A DNA stretch of 64,000 bases, from contig KK106981.1 in NCBI GenBank assembly GCA_000611775.1, forward strand, positions 9,523,973 through 9,587,972, in the 5' to 3' direction. Each line of letters opens with the position of its first letter. Position 1 is the stretch's first letter. Both the position numbers and the translations under genes were made by a program. This stretch comes from Umbilicaria muhlenbergii (lineage: Eukaryota; Ascomycota; Lecanoromycetes; Umbilicariales; Umbilicariaceae). The notes beneath the pieces are model-generated. The model did no database searches and was not told the origin of the DNA. It saw only the letters and a list, made by a program, of their open reading frames with translations. Positions 1 to 11,023 of the stretch are shown in pieces.

Positions 1-18
1 GATGTGTATAAGAGACAG
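1..18. other. Residual Tn5/Nextera mosaic-end adapter
   Basis: The window opens with 18 of the 19 bases of the Tn5 mosaic end used in Nextera libraries (GATGTGTATAAGAGACAG). This is a library-preparation sequence, not genomic DNA, and it marks a contig end. The open frames that run into it gain artificial N-termini reading MCIRDS or MYKRQ, which are translations of the adapter. Confidence 0.95.
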
Positions 19-19
19 C

Positions 20-697
20 CACGCGCACTCCACCCCCGTCAAAAACCCCCCCCCCACCTGCCCCCTCGACGGCCTCCTCCTCAACTTCCTCGCCTCAACC
101 ACGCACGCCTCCCTAACCGGCACGCCTCTAACCAGCCTCCTCGGCCCCTCCTACCCCTCCTTCTCCACCCTCCTCAACCCGCACCACCCGTCCCACCCGC
201 TCTCGAAAGTCTTCACCGACATGCTCCACACCTTCCCGGACCTGTCCTCCCTCCCCGAAAAAGTCGCCGTCCTGCTGATCATGTTCCTCGTCACGCGCTG
301 GCAAATCGCGCCCACCAAGGAAAACTACGACCGCCTGCCCGAGTGGATGACGCCGCGCGCGTCGCAGCTCATCACGCCGCACCCGGCGTGGGTGGACCAC
401 CTGCCCTGGCCGCGCATGCGGGACAAGCTCGTCGACGAGTTCCCGGCCTACCCGTTCGAGGACTTCTTTGTGAGTTTCACCAAGACGCTGTCTTTGAACT
501 GGCCGTACGAGCCGGGGGAGACGCTGGTGAGGGATGCGGACGGCGGGGGGGAGTGGAGGGTTAGTGGCCGGTTCGAGAAGCATTTGAGGGAGTTGGGGAA
601 TTGGAGTTTGGGGAGGGCGTTTGAGGAGGCGATGCCGGGGTTGGGGGGGTTGGCCAGGATTGTGGAGGAGGGGGGGGGAAGGAGGAGAGAGGGGTGA
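20..697 (+). CDS. bZIP-type regulator, DUF3425 C-terminal part (5' truncated)
   Basis: Partial gene cut by the contig start; the frame is open from the adapter to a TGA at 695-697. The visible part is a DUF3425 domain. This domain forms the C-terminal half of many ascomycete bZIP-like transcription factors. Diagnostic segments in order are PHPAWVDHLPWPRMRDKL, then YPFEDFF, LSLNWPYEP and a terminal ENWSLG-like block (GNWSLGRAFEEAMPGL). The basic leucine zipper expected upstream lies beyond the contig edge, so DNA binding is inferred from the family. The last residues are Gly/Arg-rich low complexity encoded by a G-rich stretch. No intron is needed in the visible part. Its target genes cannot be told from the sequence. 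Confidence 0.85.
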   Translation, partial: HAHSTPVKNPPPTCPLDGLLLNFLASTTHASLTGTPLTSLLGPSYPSFSTLLNPHHPSHPLSKVFTDMLHTFPDLSSLPEKVAVLLIMFLVTRWQIAPTKENYDRLPEWMTPRASQLITPHPAWVDHLPWPRMRDKLVDEFPAYPFEDFFVSFTKTLSLNWPYEPGETLVRDADGGGEWRVSGRFEKHLRELGNWSLGRAFEEAMPGLGGLARIVEEGGGRRREG

Positions 698-820
698 TGT
701 GGGGGTGGGAGTGGAGAGGGGCGAGGAGGCGGTGGAATGGGGATGGGAGGAGAGGGGTTGAGGGTGGAGACAGGGGGAAAGGGTGGAGACAGGGGATGTG
801 GGCGGGAATGGCGGCGTGGA

Positions 821-1285
821 AGTCTCGCGTGTGAGCCTTTCCGAATGGAGACGGATTTTTCGTCGTCGGACGTCGTTGTGACACGCAACCTCAACGACCA
901 GTCGCGTTCTTGAGGATTTCCCCATTTTCGATCAAGATATGGGGGGCGCATCTCGACTCACCTCACCTCACTTCACCTCGGCGTGTCAGTCTCGCGTTTC
1001 GCTCCTTTCCTAATTGAGACGGATTTTTCCTCGTCGGACGTCGTTGCGACACGCAACCTCAACGACCAGTCGCGTTCTTGAGGATTCCCCAGTTTTCAAT
1101 CGGGATGTGGGGGGCTCGACTCATCTCACCTCACCTCACCTCACTTCACTTTACTTCATCTCGGGGCCTCCGTTGCGTGTTTGCCGACCTTTCCGCTTCC
1201 AGAGGGATTTATCTGGATGGGAGCGTGGTTGGATGGCGGTGAGGCATGCAACCGATCCAGCTAGTCGCGTTCTGAAGGAGGGGGA
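821..1285. repeat. Degenerate tandem repeat, about 167-bp unit, 2.7 copies
   Basis: Copy 1 starts at 821 and copy 2 at 988. Both hold the core TCGTCGGACGTCGTTG, then CAACCTCAACGACCAGTCGC and a TTCTTGAGGAT block. A third, much more diverged copy starts near 1166 and keeps CCTTTCCGCTTCCAGAGGG and the AGTCGCGTTCTGAAGGA end. The copies are separated by CTCACCTCACTTCACCT low-complexity runs. No coding role is seen. Confidence 0.85.
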
Positions 1286-2251
1286 TGGGAAAAGTGGGTC
1301 GGGGTGTTCCTGTTTGATAGCAGTATGTGGTGGGTGTACATGTGGGAGGCCAGCTTTGGGAAGCGCCGGTAAGAGGATTTGTGACGGTGCGACTATTTAT
1401 TGAATGCACCGTCATTTTATAGGAGGTATACTTTGCAGTTACGCAAAGTGCATAAGGTAAGGTAGCTAGGGAGGTCGCCTCCATACACCTTACCGATTTA
1501 CAATGCATATAGGTACCCTCGAGCTTTACGAAGCGAGCATTTATTTCGTTGTGATATACGTTCTCCGATGGTAGAAGCTTGAAGCTGGTGTCTATTGATT
1601 TTAGGCACTAATTCTTCTATGTGGTCGAGGATAGTACGACCCGAAAAAACATCAATCATATAAATACACCACCCGATCCTCGGACGCCGCATTTCATTCG
1701 TGATTCGCAAGGTCGTGTCCGAACCTGCAGGGGCTTCGCGAACATGCTTAGATCCTCGCCTGAGCAATAACATGCAGTCGGTATGTTTGCGTGAGTGGAT
1801 TGAAGGGTCTGGCTCGCCATCGGAGTGATTGGAGGTGCTGGAACGAGAGACTGGGGCGAGGCTAGCCACCAGGTCTACGGGGGAGTTGGTATAGTAAACC
1901 TAGTAAGGAGACTCAGAGTCCCTAGAGTCGCCCAATCTCTGCATACGCAGAGTGATTTCGAGACGTTTTCCCCGTTGATAACTTATCGAAGGGCTTCCTT
2001 CAATTCCCGTCTGCGAAGATGACTGCACGTGCCGATTGTTTTCGAGACGTCTCCTTCGTTGATGTCTGATCGAGGTGACTACTCCGAGTTCCAGGTGCGA
2101 AGATGCCATTTCTTTTGGGGAAGCAGTAGGGGAGGCGCAAAGAAGTGCTGAGAGTGGACCAGGAGGTGGTTATTCGGCGGGATTCGTAACATAGCCGAAG
2201 CTGTCGTAGATATCTTGCTAACTTTGGCTTCATATTCAGCGTTTGGAGAGG
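1286..2251. other. Intergenic, no recognisable gene; 84-bp diverged duplication
   Basis: Short open frames occur on both strands (the longest on minus at 1498-1869), but none resembles a known family or has convincing splice context. Near 1957-2110 a block of about 84 bp is repeated in diverged form: TTTCGAGACG recurs 84 bp apart, and GCGAAGATG recurs near the end of each unit. This may be the 3' region of the neighbouring ankyrin gene or old repeat debris. Confidence 0.5.
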
Positions 2252-4423
2252 TCAGATTTGCCCCGGAGGACTTGGGAGCCCGGTCGAGCGGCCGGTCACT
2301 CTTGAAGTGGTAGCAGAGGTTTTGTGCACAGGAGGCTCTTTCTTCGCGCTGACCGCCAATGGCAGTCTCGTTTCCCCTCTCCTCTTCAACTCCTCGGCTC
2401 TTTTGGCTCCGTGTTGCCGCAGTAAAGTCTCGTGCTTTGACCTGCATAAGAAGATCGTTGTATCCAACGGTGTGTTCCCATTAGGATTTTGTGCATTCAC
2501 ATCGGCGCCACCATCCAATAGTAGCTTCAAAATATCAACATCTCCTTGACTGGCTGCATGGTGGGTACTCTCGGCGTTAATCAAAGCCCCATGGTCTAAC
2601 AACAGCTTAACTCGTTCCGAATAACCCTTCGAGACTGCTTGATGTAACAGTGTTACCTCGTCACTAGCAGCCTTAACGTTAACGCAGGCTCCCTTGCGTA
2701 TCAGGAGCAGAACAGCATGATGGTGGTTGTTGGAGGCCGCGAAGGACAGCGCTGTCCTTCCATTAATGGTTTTGGCGTTGATGTTAACTTCATTGCGCGA
2801 GAGCAGCAGTTTAACCACGTTTATGTGACCGTTGCGGCTTGCTTGATGCAGCGCTATCTCTTCGTTGCTATTCTTGGCGTTGGCATCGGCTTTGTTTGTT
2901 AATAGCATCTGAACAGCATTTAAGTGGCCTCTGAAGGCTGCAATAGACAACGGCGTTGACCCGTTCTTGATTTTAGCCTCAATGGCCGCTCCCTTCTTTA
3001 GTAAAAGCTTAATCACATTTACGTGACCTCTAAATGCTGCTTGATGCAGCGCCGTCCAGCCGTTGTTGTTGCTTCTCTGAATGTCAGCCCCTTTGTTTAG
3101 TAGCAGCGCAACAGCATCTGAGTGACCGTTAGAGGCTGCACTGTCCAATACTGTTGACCCGTCTTTATTTCCAGCCTCAATATCAGCTCCCCTGTCCAGT
3201 AGAGCCTCCACTAGACCAGAGTGACCCTCAAGGGCTGCACAGAACAGTGCTGTCCTGCCCCTAAAATCCATGGCCTCGATGTTAGACCCCTTCCCAAGGA
3301 GCAGTTCTGCAATTTCAAGTTTCCCAGTATAGGCCGCTAAGTGTAGGGCCGTCTGCTTCTCACGATTCCGGCAATTTACATTCAGAGCAGTATCGCTCAA
3401 TAGCTCCTTTACTTTCGGGAGATTTCCGTTCTCCACAGCATCGAAGAAGCCTCTGCGAGTAAATGTGAACAACTGCTTCACCAGATAAAGGATTTGTGTA
3501 CGGTGTGGGTTTTTGATCTCGAGTTCTTCGTTTGCCGATGAGTCTGGCTTTTGGTGTGCTTGCAGAGTTGTAGAGGTTGTGGTGCGTGTATCTGAGCGAC
3601 TCTGGATAGGCGCGCGAGCGTTAAATGTTCTCTCTAAGTTGAGGTCTGGTAAAGGACGCTGTTCCTCATCGCCTTTGCCTATCTCTACAAGACCTATTGC
3701 TTCTCCAGTATTGGTTATCCCTTCTAGTGCACCCGTTTTGACAGCTTTCTCGAACCAGGTGACAATAAATTGCTGATGTTGCTTCAGGACAGCGGCTGAT
3801 ATACCAATATCCTCAAGTTCTCTGCGTAATTGCCGCCAGGCTTCTTTGTCTTCTGTGGAGAGGGAACCAATGCTGCGGGTTGTAATGATTGAACCTTCAC
3901 GCTTGCCGGCTCGAAGCTCAATTATCAACTGGTTCAATCTCTCTTCAACTCTGGCTTGAGAGGAACTAGGGCAACACGTTAATGAACAGTTCTTTGAAGT
4001 GTAGGGAAGGAAAGTGGGAAAAAAATATACTCACTTGACAAAAGTCGTGTTGAAAGCGTTGAGAAGAGTAACATTCGAGATGAGCCGCTCCCGTATAGCT
4101 TGGATGTCCTCCAGGCCCCACTTCATTCTGTCCCAAGTTCGTTGACTCTTGGTCCCCAAGCTGTGGTATTTCTTAAGTAGCTTGTCCAAGTCATTGAGTA
4201 CAGCACTGCACCCATTAGTAAGGACTCTCAACTGCCTCTCTTGACCGCTGTTCAGGCTTTGACCTGAAAGACTTTCTTCAATTTCCTTCAGCACAATATG
4301 CAAGGAGGCGACCTCGCTGGATATGTCCCTGAAGTCGTCCGACGAATCCTTGCAACTTTTGTAAATCCGCCACGCGAAGGTTGAAGTCGCAATGAAATCG
4401 CTAACACCATAGCCAAAACTCAT
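2252..4423 (-). CDS. STAND N-terminal/ankyrin-repeat protein, two exons
   Basis: Exon 1 is 4423-4035 and exon 2 is 3965-2252, joined across a 69-bp GTGAGT...TAG intron. The sum is 2103 nt, giving 700 aa in frame. The start is the Met of MSFGYGVSDFIA; an in-frame Met lies 11 codons upstream but lacks family support. Residues 1-130 match the fungal STAND N-terminal domain (SCKDSSDDFRDISSEVASLH, then TLLNAFNTTFV before the junction). A linker with KEAWRQLRRELEDIGIS follows. About ten ankyrin repeats run from roughly residue 301 to 645 (repeated TALHxAAxxGH and LLLxxGADIxA). In this family the N-terminal domain usually precedes a scaffold or NLR-like module; no NACHT or NB-ARC is present here. 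The role is probably protein-protein recognition, possibly self/non-self signalling (inference). The gene appears intact and stands alone. Confidence 0.9.
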
Positions 4424-5768
4424 CTTCGCAGTAAGATCAACATACCGTAGGAACACTCAAGTCGACGGAACATCAAGTAAGCAGTCCAGCGGTGAAGAAG
4501 AAAATGAAAGAGTTGTAGGTAATGTCATTAATAAAAGGAACCAGCAAGGCTGAATGAAGAGATCAAGTCGAATTGTCTACGGCACAAACTTCCGCAGCAG
4601 AGCAACGTCCCGACTTGTCTCGGGGCCGTCAGACGGCGGCGTCCACACCAAAACAAACTCGGACTACTCGGCGCCACCTGGCCAGGGTGAGCCAGCCCGT
4701 TTACATATTAAATTACTTAGCAAGAAACTAGACTTTACTAGGCAGCTAGCGTCGCCACACCACCTCAATGTTTTGCAACTTGTTTTTCAACCTCGTATTT
4801 CGGCCTCATATTTCAGCCATTTTGAACGCCCCATTTTAGCCGTTCAACATGTAGGTGATAAAATTTATAGGCATCTAATTAACATGCTTACAGGAATCTC
4901 AAACTCGCTGCTATCACCCTTGCTACCGCCGTCATCACTGACCTCACCACTGACCTCACCCCTCACCCCTCACCCCTCACATGACAGCTGATGAGGAGGA
5001 GGAGGCAGAGGAGGAGGCAGAGGAGGAGGAGAAGGCCCTTCAGGAAAGAAAGAGGAGGATGATTGAAGGTGAAAGCGCTTCATGCACTTTAACAAAGATG
5101 TTGACATTCTCAGGTGCGACAAAGGCTGAGGCTTATATACAGATGATGCCTTTGATATGTAAAAAGCCTACTATACGCTTACTTATTTTACCTCTAAATC
5201 CCTGATTTTGACCTCAACCCTCCTTCCCCGCTCCCACTCGTTAACTAAACCCGATTAGGCAGTAAATTGAGCACGGCCGCCATCCTCCTACGCCTACCTA
5301 GGTAAACTTTGGTATGGCGACAGTGCAACCCTTGGCTTACACCCTACCAAGTCGGGCCTAGCTTGAACGCTGATGTCTGACGGCCCTGAGACAAGCCGGC
5401 AACGTCTCCTCGAGACATCCCTGATCAACGACACCTGACAGTGTAGGTCTTGCGTAGTTGGGAATGACTGATATTAGACCAGCACGCTGGAGTAACGTGA
5501 CCTTGTACGCTTATGCATCATCATATGACTCTTGTGTAACAAGAAACACGCATCTTTAGCGCTCGTATCCGTCTGCACCCCCAATTTCGGCGCCAACCTA
5601 TTATGTCATTAAGTAATCATTACCATTCACGACTTATTTCACATCCTATCCTACTAATAGTCGTAGGCAAAACTTATCTTGTGGCAGCCTTGGTATGTAT
5701 TGCTGTATAGCATGTGTTGCTTCCGTATGCTGAAAAGGTCTCGGACCCCCTAGTCCCCGGGCAGCTTA
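4424..5768. other. Intergenic with TC- and GA-rich low complexity
   Basis: No family is recognised. A CTCACC/CCTCACCCCTCA microsatellite-like run near 4930-4980 is followed at once by a GAGGAGGAGGCAGAGGAGG purine tract (about 4990-5035), which creates a Glu-rich open frame of no evident value. The rest is ordinary unique sequence that could hold the 5' region of the ankyrin gene and the 3' region of the permease gene. Confidence 0.5.
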
Positions 5769-7752
5769 TTAGGCCTGAGCACTACCACCCTCAATCACAT
5801 CCACGACTGTAACCTCCATAATTGGTCCCTTGTAGACTTTATGCCCATGCACGAACCAAAACCCCACGCTAAACAGCACGACGACGCCATAAACCAAAAT
5901 GGACCAATTCATTGTGGCTGGTACGACGACAGCGGTCGGAGGAAAGAAGGAAAAGAAGATTGCCAGGATGATGTAGATAATTGATACAACATTGACTAGA
6001 ATGCCCAATCGACCCATCTTCCAACGACCCCACCGAAGCGGGTCCCCTCTGACGCGCTTGACGAGAATTAGGGTTATAGGGATAAGGTAGGATGTATAGA
6101 GTCCAGCAACGACTAAGGAAACGATGGCGTTGAGGGCGATAGGGGATCCAATGTTGATGACTGCGAGAATGTAGCTGATAGCCACAGATAGACCGAGTGA
6201 GTATAGAGGAAGTTGTGTGTGGGGCTCGACCTGCCGTACGCGGTGATTAGCTAGATGATCATGGGGTTGGAGAACGCCTGACCTACCCGACAAAGTAAGT
6301 TAGAGAAAGGAAGAGCATTATCGCGCGCAAAAGCCCACATTTGACGAGAGGCCGACGCAAGTCCGTTAATGGTTGCAACTATAGCCAGAAATACGATAAT
6401 GGACGTCATTGCTGTAGCACCGCCTACGGATTTTGTAGCGCTGTAAAAGATCTTGATGAAAGGGTAGCCGGTCGGTGATGCCAGTGCGTCTTCAATGTTG
6501 CCCATGCAGAATAGGATAGCAATTGTTATTGCTAGTCCGAGAGTTCCGTTGATGGCAATGGCGCCGATCATGGTTCGTGGGATCACAATCGAGGCATTCT
6601 GGATCTCCTCGGCTATAGAAAGTATTAGAGACGTTCAAAAACATAGGGTGAGCAATCTAATGCTTACCCATGTGGATGGCACCATCCGCACCTGATGTCC
6701 TGTTGTCAACTTGCCGACCATATGGTTCTTCTCGAGGTAAGCTTACCGACTAAAGCACACATGGTGCCAGTCAATCCGATAAAGAATGACAAGCCAGTGC
6801 TGCTCCAGCCCCCTCCATCTGCAAAAACAGTGAAGACTTCAGCAGCAGAACTGTGGTCGGCAGAGAGGTGAACCAAAGGAACGAGAACTGCCAAGAAGCC
6901 AGCGAGATGGATTGCCAAAGTCACCACTTCGATCTTCGGCAGTAGACTGGCCAGAAAGGTATTGACAAAAAGACAGACCAGAATAATAGCCCAGAAGAGT
7001 AGTGTTCCTTCCCATCTCTGGTAGTCGTATGTTGGATGGTTGAGCACTATCAACCCTTGGATGACTGTGCCCGTGAGCTGGCCTCCACTGGCGAGAAGAG
7101 CCTGCCATGCAAGAGCAGACAGCCAACCTGGTATGTGTCAACGAGAAACTAGAAACTCCTAATTCCGAGGATGTACCAGTAAAATAACTTAAAAACCTTG
7201 CTGAACTAGAAGGGGCGAGCAGCGCCACCCAGTGATATTGCCCACCCGACGTGGGAGCCCTATCCAATCAAATGAGAACAGCAATCCGGGAATATACCGG
7301 CGTAACTAACATCGAAGCCAATTCCCCTAGGGAAGCAACAATAGCCATGGTACCGAGCCAGCAGTAAAGGAAGCCGTATATTAGACCTCCGGGGCCCCCA
7401 TTCTTAAGACCCTCGATGAGGAGACTTCTCGGCGGTCAGTGACCGCCAAATAGCGACAATCCCAAGGACATCTTACATTGGAACCGCTTCCCAAGTGGTC
7501 GTTAGAGTGCATGTGAGACCCAGCATAGAGAACCAGCCGAAATGTCTCTATATCATATAAGTCTTCGTTCCGCACCGACTGGATCAGGCTAAATTGGTTA
7601 ACCTTCAGCTGCTGCCGCTTTCCCACGTTCAACATGTCCATGTCGTCTCGATTTCCACAAGAACCAATCGTCCGTTCATCACTGTTGCCAACAGGCTTCT
7701 CAGAGCAAGCGGCAGCGCCCTCGGACTTATCCATGCCATAGCCTTTTTCCAT
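5769..7752 (-). CDS. APC-superfamily permease (GABA/choline/amino-acid type), eight exons
   Basis: Eight exons (7752-7603, 7547-7477, 7424-7311, 7259-7177, 7127-6747, 6691-6668, 6612-6287, 6230-5769) are separated by 49-56 bp GT-AG introns. They sum to 1611 nt, or 536 aa, with no frame break. The protein is a 12-TM proton-coupled permease of the fungal amino-acid/choline transporter branch of the APC superfamily (Uga4/Hnm1-like). It would take up GABA, choline or related amines at the plasma membrane; the substrate is not decidable from sequence. Family motifs in order: HFGWFSMLGLTCTL (TM1), NGGPGGLIYGF, GELASMAPTSGGQYHWVALL, the 24-bp micro-exon region around GADGAIHMAEEIQNAS, SRQMWAFARDNALPFS, and INIGSPIALNAIVSL. 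The start Met sits before a charged cytosolic N-terminus; MDK six codons later is an alternative start. The gene seems intact. Confidence 0.92.
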
Positions 7753-8401
7753 TATACTGTAACCCTAGTAATATGTCGGATAGATATTGTGAAGCAAAGG
7801 TGCTTATGGAAAGATAAAGGCGTAGAAAGAAAATTGCGCTTGGTCGCGTACGGTTCATTATCATTACAGGCTCCAATGGAGGTTACTAATTCCATCGCGG
7901 GGAAACAGAACACATGCCCGTTGATGCATGAGGGATTAATGAAAGCCAATAGTGGGTGACATACTAGGAATTAAACTGAAATATTGTAGACGATAAGCCC
8001 AGCGAGGAGGGGATACTGCAGATTTCGTGTACAGGGCACCCTAGAACAAAACTATCTAGGAGTGGTCTCGCCCGAAAAGAACGACCCAGATGGATTGCGA
8101 GAATACTTTGGTAAAGGTAGAGGAGATAATTGAAGTCTGGGTTGGTCATAGGTGTCTGCATGCGTATCCTGCAGGCGCTAGATAGCATGGCAGCTCTTGG
8201 CCTCCGTGGCCTCCTACCTATCTTCAACTCCGTACAACTCCATCTTATCCAGGCTTAAACTAAAACAAGACTATGAGCCCATACCAGCGAGACCAGATTA
8301 TCTGTTCCTGAGTCTGTCACTCAGTGATTGTGGTTTCTATTGCTTTACGAATGTGTACTAGCGTCTCGGAGAAGCGGAAGCCGCTCCGATTACGCTCCTA
8401 C
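7753..8401. other. Intergenic upstream of permease, no gene seen
   Basis: This is the upstream region of the permease gene, ending at the target site of the 42-kb element. Short overlapping open frames on both strands have no family resemblance. No TATA box or operator can be assigned with confidence. Confidence 0.45.
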
Positions 8402-8406
8402 GAGCA
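8402..8406. repeat. Target-site duplication GAGCA (left)
   Basis: The five bases GAGCA directly precede the left terminal inverted repeat. The same five follow the right terminal repeat at 50394-50398. This marks the ends of one insertion event spanning 8407-50393. Confidence 0.85.
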
Positions 8407-8619
8407 TACGGCGGACGATACGTGACAAAGTACCAAAATAGAAAATCGATTTGGCGAAAATGGAAAATGGGAAAATGGGATTTGGCGAAAATGGAAAATC
8501 GGAAAATGGGAATTTGGAACCTTAGGATTTAGAGAATCAATCAACAACCCTAAACCTTTCTTTCTTTATTGTACGACAACATGCCTCGATCTCAGATCAA
8601 TCTAGAGCTCTTTAAGGAG
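8407..8619 (+). repeat. Left terminal inverted repeat (213 bp)
   Basis: Matches the reverse complement of 50173-50393. The only differences seen are one fewer GAAAATGG unit and two substitutions (CCTCGATC versus CCTCAATC; CTCTTTAAGG versus CTCTTCAAGG). It contains short GGCGAAAATGG/GAAAATGGG sub-repeats, the putative transcription start region and the first 13 codons of the transposase. Confidence 0.95.
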
Positions 8620-9066
8620 AGGCTCATTGAGTTGTACATGATGAAGAACAAAACTATTCCTGACCTTCTTAAATACTTGACTGATCAAGAGAGTTCTGTG
8701 GCACGTATGACACTTCTTCAGCGGCTCAGCAAATGGGGTGCAGTCAAGTACCAACAGACTGATAACAGTCATCAGCTCCGCTGTCGTCTGATCTGTTTGT
8801 TCTTTACCACAGGGGTAGAAGATGCACTCATCCTTCAGATTCTAAAGACAGAAGGATATCAGATTGGCTTGTCTAAACTCAGCCGTATGCGCCGGGAGCT
8901 TGAGCTGAAAAAGCGGGTGTCTGTATTTGATAAGGAGGAGGCAGATCAAAAAGCTTTGATTCTATTACAGGCTGAGCTAGATAAGGGTATCATTATTGAA
9001 TATGAGCGGGGAATGCTCACTGAGTTCTTCAAGAACAAGGGCTGCATTGTTGCAAGGTAATTGTAC

Positions 9067-9666
9067 TGTCGCTGCACCATGGGTTGGGTTTGGGTTGGGT
9101 TTTGACTATTGTGACCCAACCCAGACTGGGTTGGGTTTTTTTTGGGTTGGGTCACACTGGGTTGGGTTTTTTTGGGTTTGGGTTGGGTTTTTCACTGGGT
9201 TAACCCAGTTCAAGTTCACGTATATGACTCATCCAAACAGCTTTCAAAGCAGCTTCCAAAACAGCTTCCAAAACGGCCTCAACGACAGCCTTGAAAAACG
9301 GCCTTGAAAAACGGCTTCCAAAACGGCTTCGACGACAGCCTCAAAAAACGGCTTCCAAAACGGCCTCAATGACGGCCTCAAAAAGCGACTTCCAAAACGG
9401 CTTCCAAAATGGCTTTGATGACGGCCTCAAAAAATGACCTTGAAAATGACTTGAGAAGGCGCCTTTTGAACTGACTTTTTTGACTACCATAAAGACTACC
9501 ATAACTATTTGTATGTACTGGGTTAACCCAGAATTTTCTGGGTTTGGGTTAAATGGGTTGGGTTTTTTCTGGGTTGGGTTTCAACATGTATAACCCACCC
9601 CAAAACCCAACCCAAACCCAACCCAAACCCAAACCCACTGGGTAAAACCCAACCCATGGTGCAGCG
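9067..9666. mobile_element. 600-bp MITE in the transposase intron, 9-bp TSD
   Basis: Flanked by direct repeats TAATTGTAC at 9058-9066 and 9667-9675. The terminal inverted repeat begins around CGCTGCACCATGGGTT on both ends; the left end has three extra bases (TGT). The interior has many GGGTT/GGGTTT runs on both arms and a central minisatellite of AAACGGCTTCCAAAACGGCC-type units (about 9240-9440). No transposase is encoded, so it is non-autonomous. A 9-bp duplication suggests a MULE; an 8-bp reading would fit hAT. Confidence 0.75.
9240..9440. repeat. Minisatellite of 12-32 bp AAACGGC(T/C)T(C)-type units
   Basis: Inside the MITE, units such as CTTCCAAAACGG, CTCAACGACAGC and CTTGAAAAACGG alternate imperfectly about a dozen times. 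This gives variants from AGCTTTCAAAGCAGC to GACGGCCTCAAAAAATGACC. No coding function is evident. Confidence 0.75.
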
Positions 9667-11023
9667 TAATTGTACAACAATTCTCTTTATAAATATATTG
9701 CTAATATAATTCAGAGACTGCTTATTTAGTGATCTGAGACAGCTGAATCCTGAAGGAATTACATGACGCACCACTGATCTACAACATCATAAAGGTGAGT
9801 ACAATACATCTGGCCTGAACTTTCTATGGAGTGTGGATGAATATATGAAGTTGTCTTTCTACGGTATTGAGATTTATGCTGAAATTGATGCTTATTTCAG
9901 ATATGTTACCTGAATCTATGTGAGATTTTCTGGCTGGACTGCAGTCTCAGTTCTCAAAGAATATCTTGATGTATTGTCCATGAAGAATGCTTTACAGCCA
10001 AGGTTTATTCAGTCTGATAAAGGTACAGAGACTGTTTTGCTTGCTCAAGCTCATTATTAGCTGTCTCAGACTGAGATACCAGATCTATCATTTGAGGACT
10101 GCTTTATGTACAGGACCAGTACTACCAACCAGTGAATAAAAACATGATGAGCTCAACTGAGCAAAGGACAGTTATTTCAGTGGCGTGTATATAACCTTCA
10201 TTGTCATACAATTTGAGCCTCACTAACTAAAGCTAGATTTTCTTTGCTGAACTTCATGAGCAAAAATTGTTTAAAAAAACAACCACAGATCTAATAACTC
10301 TACTCTGTATTTATATGCTTATCATTTGAGATCAAGTTCACGGCTTTGTTCAGCTCTGAAATCAACATCTCATACGTAAGCAAAACAATCAGCCAAATGC
10401 AGTGATTGACAGATCAATCATGAATTACTTGTATCATGAGGCTGAGATTTAAAACTATGAGGGAGCAGTTAATGTGAATATGCTTCAGACCTTGAAAATT
10501 AATGTGACAGAATATGATCTGTGCTTCTACCTCTCTTTACCCCTCTATTTTTGTAGAGTAGCACTAATAAATCCTGTTAATCTTTAAATCTCAACATTTA
10601 TTTGCCTGCAATTACCTTAGAATGATGTCATCAGAGCTTGTGTACAATGAGATATTAACTGCTTATCAAAGCTGAGGCAATTCTTGATGATGACTCAAGG
10701 GTGCATAAAGCTGCATATCTTCAGCTACATTACATGATTCTAGATCATCAACAGACTGCTGTTCATTCAGTCTTGAAGCTTTTGAAGTGATCATTAGATG
10801 CCACTGATTGAACACTTGCAGATGAGATCAATGAGGTAAAGTTAACAGAGAAGGGTCTGAATCCTCATATGATACATGATGATTATGTGAAGCAGCTGGA
10901 GGATCATAATATTATAACATAGTTTTCACTGTTCTGTCTTCTTTTCCTTACCTAAAATTGTTGTACACTTGATTATTCATTAATAATAGTCCTAGAATGA
11001 ATCATCTAAGGACTCAATGACTG

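Larger units (their letters stand above)
8581..10920 (+). pseudogene. Integrase-type (rve-like DDE) transposase, decayed
   Basis: Exon 1 (8581-9056) is intact: MPRSQINLELFKERLIELYM leads a CLR5-like helix-turn-helix region, then SKLSRMRRELELKKRV. An intron (9057-9714; 49 bp before a MITE entered it) ends at TTCAG. Exon 2 restores QLNPEGI, LQHHKGEY and the catalytic core: NFLWSVDEYMKL with the first Asp, IEIYAEIDAYFRY, FIQSDKGTET with the second Asp, then TSTTNQ. After TSTTNQ the family's Glu reads Lys. Exon 2 holds several stops (TGA at Arg or Trp positions, one TAG), and the tail to about 10920 (NQPNAV, DDDSRVHKAAYLQLHYMILD) is only partly readable. The family acts as the nuclear transposase of the element. 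This copy is inactive by its stops and the lost Glu, although exon 1 shows no damage at all. Confidence 0.85.

Noticed and set aside
4981-5205. Glu-rich open frame as a gene
   Set aside because: Encoded by a purine microsatellite that follows a CTCACC repeat; no family support or splice context.
9070-9660. True or internal telomere from GGGTT repeats
   Set aside because: Units are irregular, occur in inverted orientation within a 600-bp element with a 9-bp target duplication, and sit in an intron.
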